DNA of 64,000 nt from an uncultured Methylobacillus sp. (GCA_946478865.1 CAMLDO010000009.1:1-64000); one strand, 5' to 3'; shown: positions 27,549-37,358, numbered from the stretch's first letter. Notes: generated by a model from the letters alone, not told the origin. Made by a program: numbers and translations.

Positions 27549-28466
27549 CTACGCTTCCCACCCGGGAGGCGGCCGAAGCGGCGTCAAGCCTTCCTCCAGC
27601 CCCAATCGGCCCAGCAGCCTGCGTGCGTCGAACGGGGCTTTCACCTTGATATCGTTGTCGAAATAACAGTACACATCACGCGTTTTCTGCTGTGCCGGCG
27701 CGCGATCCACGATCAAGTGCGCGTCTTGCGGCTGATGGCCCCGGCTCCATGCCTCGATACGCGCCGCCCAACGATCGAGCGCCTCATCCGTATAACCGCT
27801 TGCATAAAGCTCCTCGGCACCATGCAGCCGCATGTAGATGAAATCCGCCGTCACATCCTCGCGGTACGGCCATTTGCCTGCGGTATCCGCAATCACCAGC
27901 GCCGCCTTGTGGCGCGTCAGCATCTCCACAAACTCAGGCGTCTCGAAACTCTTGTGGCGAATCTCGACCGCATGCCGCAAGGGCCGCTTCCGGTCAGTTT
28001 TCAGATAAATACGGTCCTCACTCCCTTGGCGATGGCGGGTGGAAAACTCCACCGCGGCTTCGGTATCGTGCGGCAGCAGCTGAAGAAAATGCTCGAAGCG
28101 CTCCGGCTCGAAGCGCAGGCTGGGCGGGAATTGCCACAGGATAGGACCCAGCTTTTCCTTGAGATGGAACAATCCGGAGGCGAAAAAGTTGGCCATCGCG
28201 CTTTCGACGTTTTCGAGCCGCAGCACGTGCGTCACATAGCGATTCGCCTTGACGCTGAATACGAAATTTTCCGGCGTCTGGTCATACCAGGCGAGATAGC
28301 TGGAAGGCCGTTGCAGGCCGTAAAAGGAACCGTTGATTTCGATGGTAGGCAAGACGCGCGAAGCAAATTCGAGTTCGCGCTTCTGCGTAAGGTCGGGCGG
28401 GTAGAACACTTTGCGCCAGGGCGCGTAACGCCAGCCGGAAATGCCGATACGAATATGGCCGCGCAT
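27549..28466 (-). CDS. DUF72 domain-containing protein
   Basis: 305 aa with the DUF72 (YecE-like) TIM-barrel fold. The start RIGISGWRYAPWRKVFYP, EINGSFYGLQ, and the late segment DVYCYFDNDIKVKAPFDA match the family. Its function is not established. The start at 28466 is fixed by AGGAGG three to four bases upstream. It converges with pyrC' over a 12-bp gap and is otherwise unconnected to neighbours. Confidence 0.88.
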   Translation of the reverse strand: MRGHIRIGISGWRYAPWRKVFYPPDLTQKRELEFASRVLPTIEINGSFYGLQRPSSYLAWYDQTPENFVFSVKANRYVTHVLRLENVESAMANFFASGLFHLKEKLGPILWQFPPSLRFEPERFEHFLQLLPHDTEAAVEFSTRHRQGSEDRIYLKTDRKRPLRHAVEIRHKSFETPEFVEMLTRHKAALVIADTAGKWPYREDVTADFIYMRLHGAEELYASGYTDEALDRWAARIEAWSRGHQPQDAHLIVDRAPAQQKTRDVYCYFDNDIKVKAPFDARRLLGRLGLEEGLTPLRPPPGWEA

Positions 28467-28550
28467 AAACCTCCTTCTGCCGAATGGCGAACGAACGATT
28501 CGCCCTCCCCGGTACGACCGGAAGGAAGAAAGAGGAGTTCTTGAGGGGAA

Positions 28551-28578
28551 ATTCCGGCGATGCAGGCAACGCCGGAAT
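28551..28578 (-). terminator. possible terminator after pilU
   Basis: ATTCCGGCG (28551-28559) pairs with CGCCGGAAT (28570-28578), a 9-bp stem with a 10-nt loop just past the pilU stop. The T-tract on the minus strand is short (TTT), so efficiency is uncertain. The rest of the gap up to 28466 contains a second small inverted repeat (GGCGAA/TTCGCC near 28486-28503) and the DUF72 ribosome site. Confidence 0.45.
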
Positions 28579-28581
28579 GCG

Positions 28582-29718
28582 TCAGACGATGCCGAGGTGA
28601 TCGAGCCCGGCGGACAGATCCTTGTCCTTGGACTCCTTGCCTTCCAGCTTGATCTTGAGGCGCAGGTCATTCACCGAGTCGGCATTGCGCAAGGCATCCT
28701 CGTAGGTAACGAGATCGGCCTCGTGCAGATCGAACAGCGCCTGGTCGAAGGTCTGCATGCCGAGTTCGCGCGACTTCGCCATGATTTCCTTGATCTCGTG
28801 CACTTCGCCCTTGAAGATGAGGTCAGAGATCAATGGAGAATTAAGCATGACTTCCACTGCAGGAACACGGCCCTTGCCTTCCTTCTTGGGGATCAGGCGC
28901 TGGGAAACGAATGCCTTGGCGTTGAGGGAAAGATCCATCAGCAGTTGCGCGCGGCGCTCTTCCGGGAAGAAGTTGATGATGCGGTCCAGCGCCTGGTTGG
29001 TACTGTTGGCGTGCAGCGTCGCGAGACACAAGTGGCCGGTTTCAGCGAAAGCAATCGCGTAATCCATGGTTTCCCGGTCGCGGATTTCGCCGATGAGGAT
29101 CACATCCGGCGCCTGCCGCAGCGTATTTTTAAGGGCCGCGAACCAGTTCTCGGTATCCACGCCCACCTCGCGCTGCGTGACGATGCAGTTCTTGTGGTCA
29201 TGCACGAACTCGATCGGATCCTCGATGGTGATGATGTGACCGTAGCTGTTTTCATTGCGATAGCCCACCATCGCCGCGAGGGAAGTCGATTTACCGGAAC
29301 CGGTCGCGCCGACGAAAATCACCAGCCCGCGCTTGGTCATCGCGATTTCCTTGAGCACGTCCGGCAAGCCGAGCTCTTCGAACTTGGGAATCTTGGTGGT
29401 AATGGTACGGAACACCAGTCCGACGGAGCCGCGCTGAATGAAGGCATTGACGCGGAAACGGGCGACATTGGGCAAGCCGATCGCGAAGTTGCACTCCTTG
29501 CTCGCATCGAATTCTGCCGCCTGCTTATCGTTCATGATGGAACGCGCAATTTCCTTGCACTGCTGGTTGGTCAGGCTCTGATTGGTCACCGGTGTGACCT
29601 TGCCATCGACCTTGAGCGCAGGCGGAAAGCCGGACGTGATGAACAAGTCGGAGGCGTTCTTGGCCATCATCATGCGCAATAAATCGAATACGAATTTTTC
29701 TGCCTGTCCTTGATCCAT
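28582..29718 (-). CDS. pilU: type IV pilus retraction ATPase PilU
   Basis: 378 aa. A secretion ATPase of the PilT class: Walker A GATGSGKSTSLAAM, Asp box TIEDPIEF, Walker B VILIGEIRD, His box TGHLCLATLHANS. It lacks the AIRNLIRE motif seen in PilT (here SPLISDLIFKGEV), and the C-terminal extension fits PilU. PilU assists PilT in pilus retraction. It lies 42 bp downstream of pilT in the usual pilT-pilU order. Confidence 0.92.
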   Translation of the reverse strand: MDQGQAEKFVFDLLRMMMAKNASDLFITSGFPPALKVDGKVTPVTNQSLTNQQCKEIARSIMNDKQAAEFDASKECNFAIGLPNVARFRVNAFIQRGSVGLVFRTITTKIPKFEELGLPDVLKEIAMTKRGLVIFVGATGSGKSTSLAAMVGYRNENSYGHIITIEDPIEFVHDHKNCIVTQREVGVDTENWFAALKNTLRQAPDVILIGEIRDRETMDYAIAFAETGHLCLATLHANSTNQALDRIINFFPEERRAQLLMDLSLNAKAFVSQRLIPKKEGKGRVPAVEVMLNSPLISDLIFKGEVHEIKEIMAKSRELGMQTFDQALFDLHEADLVTYEDALRNADSVNDLRLKIKLEGKESKDKDLSAGLDHLGIV

Positions 29719-29760
29719 GGTGTTCCCCTGTTACATTGCGTTTCCGGCTCGGCAGAAACT

Positions 29761-30801
29761 TTAGAGTATGGCGTCCTTGTTGGTGGCCTTGGTGCGCGCC
29801 TCGTCGCTGGCAACGATGTTGCGCCGCACCAGCTCCATGAGATTCTGGTCCAGTGTCTGCATACCGACATTCTGGCCCGTCTGGATCGCGGAATACATCT
29901 GCGCGATCTTGTTCTCGCGAATCAGGTTGCGGATCGCCGGTGTGCCGATCATGATTTCATGCGCCGCGACGCGGCCGTTGCCGTCCTTGGTCTTGAGCAG
30001 CGTCTGCGAAATAACCGCGCGCAGCGATTCGGAAAGCATCGAACGCACCATTTCCTTTTCTGCTGCCGGGAACACGTCCACGATACGGTCGATGGTCTTG
30101 GCGGCGGAGCTGGTGTGCAGGGTGCCGAACACCAGGTGGCCGGTTTCCGCAGCGGTCAGCGCCAGACGGATGGTTTCAAGGTCGCGCATTTCGCCCACGA
30201 GAATCACATCCGGGTCCTCGCGCAGTGCAGAACGCAGCGCGTTAGCGAAAGACAGCGTGTGCGGGCCGACCTCGCGCTGGTTGATGAGGCAACGCTTGGA
30301 TTGGTGCACGAATTCGATCGGATCTTCCACCGTGAGCACGTGGCCGTATTCGTTTTCATTGATGAAGTCGATCATCGCCGCAAGCGTGGTCGACTTGCCG
30401 GAACCGGTCGGACCGGTGACGAGCACGATACCGCGCGGATTCTGCGCGATGTCCTTGAAGATCGGCGGCGCGGCAAGCTGCTCCAGCGTCAGCACCTTGG
30501 ACGGAATGGTCCGGAATACGGCACCCGCGCCGCGCTGGTGATTGAAGGCGTTGACCCGGAAGCGTGCGAGATTGGGGATTTCGAACGAGAAGTCGACTTC
30601 GAGATTTTCCTCGTAGAACTTGCGCTGGCCGTCGTTCATGATGTCGTACACCATGTCGTGGACCTGGCTGTGGTCCATGGCCGGCATGTTGATCTTCCTG
30701 ACATCGCCGTGGACGCGAATCATCGGCGGCAATCCGGCGGAGAGGTGCAAGTCGGAGGCCTTGTTCTTGACCGAAAACGCCAGCAGATCGGAAACGTCCA
30801 T
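29761..30801 (-). CDS. pilT: type IV pilus retraction ATPase PilT
   Basis: 346 aa. Walker A GPTGSGKSTTLAAM, Asp box TVEDPIEF, Walker B VILVGEMRD, His box GTLHTSSA and the PilT-diagnostic AIRNLIRE motif are all present. It is the hexameric motor for twitching retraction and DNA uptake. The start MDVSDLLAF at 30801 gives the standard length. It is divergent from yggS; the 46-bp gap contains a TATAAT at 30816-30821 that may serve yggS. Confidence 0.95.
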   Translation of the reverse strand: MDVSDLLAFSVKNKASDLHLSAGLPPMIRVHGDVRKINMPAMDHSQVHDMVYDIMNDGQRKFYEENLEVDFSFEIPNLARFRVNAFNHQRGAGAVFRTIPSKVLTLEQLAAPPIFKDIAQNPRGIVLVTGPTGSGKSTTLAAMIDFINENEYGHVLTVEDPIEFVHQSKRCLINQREVGPHTLSFANALRSALREDPDVILVGEMRDLETIRLALTAAETGHLVFGTLHTSSAAKTIDRIVDVFPAAEKEMVRSMLSESLRAVISQTLLKTKDGNGRVAAHEIMIGTPAIRNLIRENKIAQMYSAIQTGQNVGMQTLDQNLMELVRRNIVASDEARTKATNKDAIL

Positions 30802-30847
30802 CGAGAATCCCCTGATATAATTTTTGGATAATAGGTTTGGACGGATT

Positions 30848-31540
30848 ATGACCTCAATATCGGAACGCTTGCAAGCTGTAACCGAGCGCCTGCGCGCGGC
30901 GGAAAACGCGGCTGGACGGGCCTCCGGCAGTGTCTCGCTGGTAGCGGTAAGCAAAACCCAGCCAGCCGAGGCGATACGTGAAGCCCATGCCGCGGGACAG
31001 CGCGCATTCGGCGAAAACTATCTGCAGGAATCGCTGGAAAAAATGGCCGCACTGGCCGACCTGCCTCTGGAATGGCATTTTATCGGCCCCATCCAGAGCA
31101 ACAAGACGAGGCCCATTGCGGAACACTTTGCCTGGGTACATGGCGTGGACCGTCTGAAAATTGCTCAACGCCTCTCCGACGCCCGTCCGGAAAACATGCC
31201 GCCGCTCGATATCTGCATCGAGGTAAACGTAAGCGGCGAAGAAAGCAAAGGCGGCGTCTCGCCGGAAGAGGTCAAGGCGCTTGCGGATGCGATTGTGAAG
31301 TTGCCGCGCATCAGGCTGCGCGGGCTCATGAGTATCCCGGAGCCGACGGATGACATTGCACTGCAGCATCGGCAGTTTAGAATGCTGCGGGAGCACTTCG
31401 AGGCCCTGAATGCTTTGGGGCATACGCTGGACACGCTTTCGATGGGCATGTCGGAGGATTTTCCGGTGGCGATCGCGGAAGGCGCCACCATAGTTCGCAT
31501 AGGTACGGCCATTTTCGGGCCGCGGGCAAAACGCTCCTGA
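30848..31540 (+). CDS. yggS: YggS family pyridoxal phosphate homeostasis protein
   Basis: 230 aa, a single-domain alanine-racemase-like TIM barrel. The PLP lysine is in LVAVSKTQPAEA, followed by the GENYLQE family motif and a phosphate-binding LSMGMSEDF. YggS/PLPBP binds PLP and affects amino-acid and PLP balance without known enzyme activity. The ATG at 30848 is preferred over an upstream TTG. The order pilT / yggS-proC-yggT is common in proteobacteria. Confidence 0.93.
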   Translation: MTSISERLQAVTERLRAAENAAGRASGSVSLVAVSKTQPAEAIREAHAAGQRAFGENYLQESLEKMAALADLPLEWHFIGPIQSNKTRPIAEHFAWVHGVDRLKIAQRLSDARPENMPPLDICIEVNVSGEESKGGVSPEEVKALADAIVKLPRIRLRGLMSIPEPTDDIALQHRQFRMLREHFEALNALGHTLDTLSMGMSEDFPVAIAEGATIVRIGTAIFGPRAKRS

Positions 31541-31612
31541 CATCCTGCGGTCACGGCCGTCCCGAAACCGCACAATTCAAGTTTTAGAATTTATCAAAAT
31601 CAAGGCAGATAC

Positions 31613-32422
31613 ATGAAAATCAGTTTCATCGGCGGCGGCAACATGGCACGCGCTCTGATCGGCGGCCTCATCGCCCAAGGCTGGCAGCCGGGCGACATCG
31701 GCGTGGTCGAGCTCGACTCCGACAAGCGCAAGCAACTACAAGCAGAATACGGCATTACAGTCAGCGACCAGTTGCCGAGCGTAGCAATGGCGGACATCGT
31801 GGTGCTCGCGGTCAAGCCGCAGCAGTTGCGCGATATCGCAATCTTTCTCGGCAGCCTGCTGCGCCATCAACTGGTGATCTCCATTGCGGCCGGTATCCGC
31901 AGCGCCGATCTGATCCGCTGGCTGGGCGGCTACGATGCCGTCATCCGCGTCATGCCCAACACCCCTGCCCAAATCCGCTCCGGCGTCTCCGCGCTATTTG
32001 CAGCGCCTGGGGTTAGTGAGGAGCAACGTACACAAGCCGGGAATATTCTCTCCGCAGTCGGGACCACGGTCTGGCTGGACGAGGAAGCGCAAATGGATGC
32101 CGTGACGGCGGTTTCCGGCAGCGGCCCGGCTTATGTGTTCTATTTCATCGAGGCGATGCAGCAGGCGGCGCAAGAATTGGGACTTTCTCCGGAACAGGCA
32201 CGCGACCTCAGCCTGCAGACCTTCCTCGGCGCGAGCCAGCTCGCCCTGCAAAGCACCGAGACGCCGGACGTGCTGCGCGCGCAAGTCACCTCCAAGGGCG
32301 GCACCACCGAACGCGCGTTGCTCAGCATGGAAAACTCCGGCATAAAAGCTGCTATCGTTCAGGCATTGCGCGCCGCTGCGGATCGCTCGCGCGAAATGGG
32401 CGACTTGCTCGGAAAGGACTAA
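31613..32422 (+). CDS. proC: pyrroline-5-carboxylate reductase
   Basis: 269 aa. An N-terminal Rossmann motif FIGGGNMARALIGGL, VLAVKPQQ mid-domain and the C-terminal dimer segment with AVSGSGPAYVFYFIEAM and VTSKGGTTERAL identify ProC. It reduces pyrroline-5-carboxylate to proline with NAD(P)H. It is followed after 9 bp by yggT. Confidence 0.95.
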   Translation: MKISFIGGGNMARALIGGLIAQGWQPGDIGVVELDSDKRKQLQAEYGITVSDQLPSVAMADIVVLAVKPQQLRDIAIFLGSLLRHQLVISIAAGIRSADLIRWLGGYDAVIRVMPNTPAQIRSGVSALFAAPGVSEEQRTQAGNILSAVGTTVWLDEEAQMDAVTAVSGSGPAYVFYFIEAMQQAAQELGLSPEQARDLSLQTFLGASQLALQSTETPDVLRAQVTSKGGTTERALLSMENSGIKAAIVQALRAAADRSREMGDLLGKD

Positions 32423-32431
32423 AGCTCAATC

Positions 32432-33007
32432 ATGTTTGCGAATGCCATGGAGTTCGTGCTCGGCACGATACTCGGCCTGTTGACCATCGCGTTTCTGCTG
32501 CGCTGCTACCTGCAGCTCACCGGCGCACCGTTCCATAACCCGGTTTCGCAGTTCGTCGTAGCCGTGACCAACTTTGCGGTGCGGCCCGTGCGCCGTCTGA
32601 TTCCCGCGATCGGCTGGCTGGATACCGCCTCGCTGCTGCTCGCGCTGCTGACCCAGCTACTGCTGCAACTGGCGGTGCTATGGCTGCGCGACTTCCCGCT
32701 CATGGTGGCCGATCCTCAAGTGTATGGCGCCGTGCTCGGCCTCGCGGCGCTGGGCATCGTCAAGCTCACGCTCTATATCCTGCTCTACGCTGTCATCCTG
32801 CAAGCACTGATGAGCTGGATCAACCCGCACACGCCGATGGCCCCGGTGCTGGACAGCCTGACGCAACCGCTTCTGCGCCCCTTGCGCCGTCGCATGCCGC
32901 TCATGGGTGGCGTGGACTTGTCACCGCTGGTGGTATTCATCTTCATTGAGCTTCTGCTGATGCTTCTGGTCGCCCCGATAGAACAGCAACTGATGCTCCT
33001 GTTCTGA
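32432..33007 (+). CDS. YggT family membrane protein
   Basis: 191 aa with two YggT repeats, each a pair of membrane helices (about residues 10-30, 60-85, 95-125 and 165-190), with the PVSQF..TNFAVRPVRRLIP and TPMAPVLDSLTQPLLRPLRR motifs after the first helices. Family members are implicated in osmotic tolerance and membrane organisation. The stop overlaps the DUF167 gene by one base (TGATG). Confidence 0.9.
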   Translation: MFANAMEFVLGTILGLLTIAFLLRCYLQLTGAPFHNPVSQFVVAVTNFAVRPVRRLIPAIGWLDTASLLLALLTQLLLQLAVLWLRDFPLMVADPQVYGAVLGLAALGIVKLTLYILLYAVILQALMSWINPHTPMAPVLDSLTQPLLRPLRRRMPLMGGVDLSPLVVFIFIELLLMLLVAPIEQQLMLLF

Positions 33008-33306
33008 TGACTCATCCCTGGTTCCGCTACAAGGAAGATGGGCAACTGCTGACCCTGGAACTGTATATCCAGCCCAATGCCAGCCGCACCGAGGTGGTCG
33101 GCCTGCATGGCACAGCCCTGAAAATCAAGGTGGCAGCACCTCCCGCGGATCATCAGGCCAACGATAAGTTATTGGAATTCCTACGTAAATCATTTAAAGT
33201 CAGCAAACAACAAGTGCTTCTCAAGCATGGCGAGCATGCGCGTCACAAAATCGTCGAAATCGCCGGCTCCGAAATAGCACCCGAATCACTCTGGACACCG
33301 CAATGA
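33007..33306 (+). CDS. DUF167 family protein (YggU-like)
   Basis: 99 aa, a small alpha/beta protein with the DUF167 core: LYIQPNASRTEVVG, LKIKVAAPPADHQAN and LLKHGEHARHKIVEI. Its function is unknown; it commonly follows yggT. It overlaps the dynamin-like gene by 4 bp (ATGA). Confidence 0.9.
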   Translation: MTHPWFRYKEDGQLLTLELYIQPNASRTEVVGLHGTALKIKVAAPPADHQANDKLLEFLRKSFKVSKQQVLLKHGEHARHKIVEIAGSEIAPESLWTPQ

Positions 33307-35291
33307 GCAATACGCTCGAACAACAGATCAGCGACTACAAGCAATGGCGCGAGCAATTGGCCGGCGCCATTCATGCCTATCGAGACTGGCTGGAACAGAT
33401 GGGCATAGCCGACGGGATGCAGGACTTGCGTCTCTATGACCTGGCGCAGGCTGTAGTGAATGATCGTCTGGTGCTCGCCTTCGTCGCCGAGTTCGCCCGC
33501 GGCAAGACCGAAACCATCAATGCGCTGTTCTTTTCCGATTTCAAGTCCCGCCTGCTGCCGGTCGACCCTGGCCGTACCACGATGTGCCCCACGGAGATGT
33601 TCTGGGACGAAAAGGAAGAGCCCTACATCAAGCTGCTGCCGATCGAGACGCGCAAGCGCGATGAGGGGTTGGCCTACCTCAAGACCAATCCGGCCGAATG
33701 GACGCGCCTGCGCCTGGATATCTCCTCTGCGGAAACAATGAAGGAAGCCCTCAAGGTCCTGGTTGCGCAGAAGGAAGTAACGCTGGATGAAGCGCGCGCG
33801 CTGGGCCTGTGGGACGATCAGGACGTGGGCATGGTCAATGCGCTCAAGACCAAAGGCTATGTCGACGTGCCGGTGTGGCGCCATGCGCTTATCAACTACC
33901 CTCACCCGCTCCTGAAGAACGGGCTGGTCGTCCTCGACACGCCGGGGCTGAATACGCTGGGCACCGAGCCGGAACTGACCATCAGCATCATCCCGAATGC
34001 CCATGCCGTGATTTTCCTGCTGGCAACGGATACCGGCGTGACCAAGTCCGACATGGACATCTGGTCTCGTTTCATTCGCGAACGCAGCAGCCGCAAGCTG
34101 GCCGTCCTCAACAAGATCGACATCCTGTGGGATCCGCTCAAGAGCGAGGCCGAGATCAACGCGATGATCCAGTCGCAGGTAGTTTCCACCGCGCGCCAGC
34201 TCGCAATTCCGCCTGCCGACGTGCTCGCGATTTCGGCGCAGAAGGCGCTGGTCGCCCGGGTCAAGGACGATGCCGAGTTGCTGAAGCGCAGCGGCATCCA
34301 GCGCGTCGAGGAGATGCTGGCCCGCAGCGTCATTGGCACCAAGCACGAAATTCTGCGCAAGAACGTCATCGCCGAGGTAGGCAACCTGGTCAAGGCTTCG
34401 CGCAAGACCATGCAGCAGCGCATCACTGCTCTGCGCGCTCAACTGGCGGAGCTGGAAGCCCTGCGCGGCCAGAACAGCGAAGTCGTGCAATCCATGCTCA
34501 CCAAGGTCTCGGCCGACCGCAAGCTCTATGAGGAATCGGTACGCACCTTCAACGACGGCAACCAGCGCATCATGGAGCAGGGTGAAGTCATCATGCAGCA
34601 GCTCAGCCTGACCCAACTCGACAAGATGCTCGACAAGAGCCAGAAGAAGATCGGTGACAGCTGGACCACGCACGGTTTGAACCAGGGCATGAAGAGCCTG
34701 ATCAAGGAAACCGGCGAAATGGGAGAAAGGATCAGCCGTCAGGCGCAGGAACTATCGGACATGGGTGAAAAACTGTATCTGCTGTTCCATACCCAGCATG
34801 GTTTCGAGCAATTGCGCCCGCATACGTTGAACATGGCCGAGTTCCATCAGTCCCTGCGGACCCTGGAGGCCAAGGCGGACGAATTCTGTGCCGATCCAGT
34901 CAACGTGATGACCGAAAAGCATTTCCTGGTACGCAAGTTCTTCTACACGCTGGTCAGCGAAGTACGCAAGGAGTTCGAAAAGGCCAAGCATGACGCCGGC
35001 AGCTGGCTGAAGAACCTGCTCGCACCGCTCAAGGTACAGATCGGCGAGCACAAGGCGCAGCTCGACAAGCGCACCGAGTCCCTCATGAAAATCCATGAGA
35101 ACCAGTCGTCGCTGCAAAAAAATCTGGAAGAGATCGAGGCCCAGCTGACCAAGGCACAAAGCCAGAGCGCTACCCTCGACCAGATTCTGCTAGTGCTCAT
35201 GAAGGGAGCGCAGAAGGTCCCGTCTGCAGAGGCAGCGCCGGTGAGACAAGAAGAAGAGACGGCCGGCGGTCCCACACTGACGCTCTCCTGA
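33303..35291 (+). CDS. bacterial dynamin-like GTPase
   Basis: 662 aa. A dynamin-family G domain occupies about residues 55-330: P-loop AEFARGKTETINALFF, a switch-I-like GRTTMCPTE, G3 DTPGLNT and G4 NKIDI. It is followed by a long helical, partly coiled-coil region (about 370-640). The P-loop has Ala where dynamins usually have the first Gly. Dynamin-like proteins polymerise on membranes and act in fusion, fission or membrane protection. It is coupled to yggT and the DUF167 gene, so a membrane role is plausible. No second dynamin gene lies beside it, unlike paired DynA/B or LeoA systems. Confidence 0.85.
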   Translation: MSNTLEQQISDYKQWREQLAGAIHAYRDWLEQMGIADGMQDLRLYDLAQAVVNDRLVLAFVAEFARGKTETINALFFSDFKSRLLPVDPGRTTMCPTEMFWDEKEEPYIKLLPIETRKRDEGLAYLKTNPAEWTRLRLDISSAETMKEALKVLVAQKEVTLDEARALGLWDDQDVGMVNALKTKGYVDVPVWRHALINYPHPLLKNGLVVLDTPGLNTLGTEPELTISIIPNAHAVIFLLATDTGVTKSDMDIWSRFIRERSSRKLAVLNKIDILWDPLKSEAEINAMIQSQVVSTARQLAIPPADVLAISAQKALVARVKDDAELLKRSGIQRVEEMLARSVIGTKHEILRKNVIAEVGNLVKASRKTMQQRITALRAQLAELEALRGQNSEVVQSMLTKVSADRKLYEESVRTFNDGNQRIMEQGEVIMQQLSLTQLDKMLDKSQKKIGDSWTTHGLNQGMKSLIKETGEMGERISRQAQELSDMGEKLYLLFHTQHGFEQLRPHTLNMAEFHQSLRTLEAKADEFCADPVNVMTEKHFLVRKFFYTLVSEVRKEFEKAKHDAGSWLKNLLAPLKVQIGEHKAQLDKRTESLMKIHENQSSLQKNLEEIEAQLTKAQSQSATLDQILLVLMKGAQKVPSAEAAPVRQEEETAGGPTLTLS

Positions 35292-35310
35292 ACCGTCAGC
35301 GCCAAACCAA

Positions 35311-36759
35311 TTACATCAGTACGATATCGAAGGCTTCCTGCGCGTACTGGCTTTCCACCTGCAGCGAGATCGGCTTGCCGATGAAATCCGACAGTTGCGC
35401 CAGACTTTGCGACTCCTCGTCGAGGAACAGGTCGATCACGCTCTCCGCCGCAAGCACGCGGAATTCGCGCGCATTGAACTGCCGTGCTTCGCGCACCAGC
35501 TCCCGCAGGATTTCGTAACACACGGTCTGCGCCGTCTTCACCTCGCCGCGCCCCTGGCAGGCCGGGCATGGTTCGCACAGGATATGCGCAAGGCTTTCGC
35601 GCGTACGCTTGCGCGTCATCTCCACCAGCCCGAGGCCGGAGAAGCCGTGGATCGTCGAACGCACGCGGTCCTTGGCGACGGCCTTGCGCAGTTCGTCCAG
35701 CACCGCCTCGCGGTGAGTTTCCTCTTCCATGTCGATGAAGTCGATGATGATGATGCCACCAAGGTTACGTAGCCGCAGCTGACGTGCGATAGCCTGCGCC
35801 GCTTCGAGGTTGGTCTTGAAAATGGTATCCGCCAGCGTACGCCCGCCGACGAAACCGCCGGTGTTCACATCGACCGTAGTAAGCGCTTCGGTCTGGTCGA
35901 AGATCAGGTAGCCGCCGGATTTGAGTTCGACCTTGCGCGACAACGCCTTCTCGATCTCCTGCTCCACGCTGTTCATGTCGAACAGAGGCCGGTCGCCCGA
36001 ATAGCGCTGGATGCGGCTCTGCACGCCGCTTGCATAGTGCTCGGCAAATTCCAGCATCTTCTGGTAGGTCTCGCCCGAGTCCACGAGGATGCGGCCGGTA
36101 TTTTCGTTGACCACGTCGCGCAGCACGCGCAATGGCAGTGTCAGGTCTTGGTAGACCAGCGAGCCGCGCGAGGCTTCGCCGTTGGATGCCTGGATATTGG
36201 CCCACACCTTGTGCAAATACTCCAAATCCGCGAGCAATTCCTCGTCGGTTGCAGTTTCCGCAAGCGTACGAATGATGTAGCCGCCTTCACGCTTTTCCTG
36301 CAGCAGGCGCACCAGACGATCGCGCAAGGCCTCGCGCTCGGCTTCGTCCTCGATGCGCTGCGAGACGCCGATATGCTCCTGCTGCGGCAGGTAGACCAGG
36401 AAACGTCCCGCAATGCTGATCTGCGTAGTTAAGCGCGCGCCCTTGCTGCCGATGGGTTCCTTGATCACCTGCACCATGACCGTCTGGCCTTCGTGCAGCA
36501 ACTCCTGGATCGGCTTCTCCGCGTTGGTCTCGTATTCGAGGATATCTGCGATATGCAGAAACGCGGCGCGTGACAGGCCGATCTCGATAAAGGCCGACTG
36601 CATGCCGGGCAGCACGCGGCAGACGCGCCCCTTGTAGACATTGCCCACCAGCCCGAGCGAGCTGGTGCGTTCGAGGTGCAACTCTTGCACCACGCCTTGT
36701 TCCATGATGGCAACACGCGTTTCCTGAGGGGTGACGTTAATCAGTATTTCTTCGCTCAC
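35311..36759 (-). CDS. rng: ribonuclease G
   Basis: 482 aa. An N-terminal S1 domain (about 35-120) is followed by the RNase E/G catalytic core with DVNTGGF and IIIIDFIDM, which carry the metal-binding aspartates, and the Zn-link CEPCPACQG. It lacks the long C-terminal scaffold of RNase E. It processes 16S rRNA 5' ends and degrades some mRNAs. It overlaps maf by 4 bp. Confidence 0.95.
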   Translation of the reverse strand: MSEEILINVTPQETRVAIMEQGVVQELHLERTSSLGLVGNVYKGRVCRVLPGMQSAFIEIGLSRAAFLHIADILEYETNAEKPIQELLHEGQTVMVQVIKEPIGSKGARLTTQISIAGRFLVYLPQQEHIGVSQRIEDEAEREALRDRLVRLLQEKREGGYIIRTLAETATDEELLADLEYLHKVWANIQASNGEASRGSLVYQDLTLPLRVLRDVVNENTGRILVDSGETYQKMLEFAEHYASGVQSRIQRYSGDRPLFDMNSVEQEIEKALSRKVELKSGGYLIFDQTEALTTVDVNTGGFVGGRTLADTIFKTNLEAAQAIARQLRLRNLGGIIIIDFIDMEEETHREAVLDELRKAVAKDRVRSTIHGFSGLGLVEMTRKRTRESLAHILCEPCPACQGRGEVKTAQTVCYEILRELVREARQFNAREFRVLAAESVIDLFLDEESQSLAQLSDFIGKPISLQVESQYAQEAFDIVLM

Positions 36760-37343
36760 GGCAGGATGGCTCCAAATTGTTTGAGCAGTTGCGCTGTTTC
36801 GTAGATCGGCAGTCCCATGACCCCGGAATAACTGCCTTCGATGCGGCGTATGAAAGTCCCGGCAAGGCCCTGGATGCCGTAACTGCCGGCCTTGTCGAAT
36901 GGCTCACCGGAAGCGATGTAGGCCGCGACCTCGGCCTCGCTCAAGGGCGCCAGTTCAACTTGCGTACTCGACAGCGCGACCTCCACCCGGTCGCCTTGCG
37001 CCACGGCCACCGCGGTATGCACCGCGTGCCAACGGTCGGACATGCGGCGCAGCATCGCGGCGGCATCCTCATCGTTCTCCGGCTTGCCGAGTATCATGCC
37101 GTCGATGCATACCGTGGTATCTGCGGCAAGCACAGGCAAATCAGCTAGTCCATCTCGTGCGATACGTTGCACGCACACGAGCGCCTTTTCCCGAGCCAGC
37201 CGCAGCACATAATGTTCGGGCGCTTCGCCGGAAAGGACAGACTCGTCCACATCCGAAGGCAAAACCTGGTAATCGATTCCGATCTGGCTGAGCAGTTCGC
37301 CGCGACGGGGCGAGCGTGAAGCGAGGTAAATCTTGAAAGTCAT
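36756..37343 (-). CDS. Maf-like nucleoside triphosphate pyrophosphatase
   Basis: 195 aa. N-terminal LASRSPRRGELLSQIG, the conserved VLAADTTVCIDG and the G-S-YGIQG segment are Maf hallmarks. Maf proteins hydrolyse dTTP/UTP or modified NTPs as house-cleaning enzymes. The maf-rng pair is widely conserved. The upstream gene ends 15 bp before this start. Confidence 0.92.
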   Translation of the reverse strand: MTFKIYLASRSPRRGELLSQIGIDYQVLPSDVDESVLSGEAPEHYVLRLAREKALVCVQRIARDGLADLPVLAADTTVCIDGMILGKPENDEDAAAMLRRMSDRWHAVHTAVAVAQGDRVEVALSSTQVELAPLSEAEVAAYIASGEPFDKAGSYGIQGLAGTFIRRIEGSYSGVMGLPIYETAQLLKQFGAILP

Positions 37344-37358
37344 GCAGAACGCCTGAAG

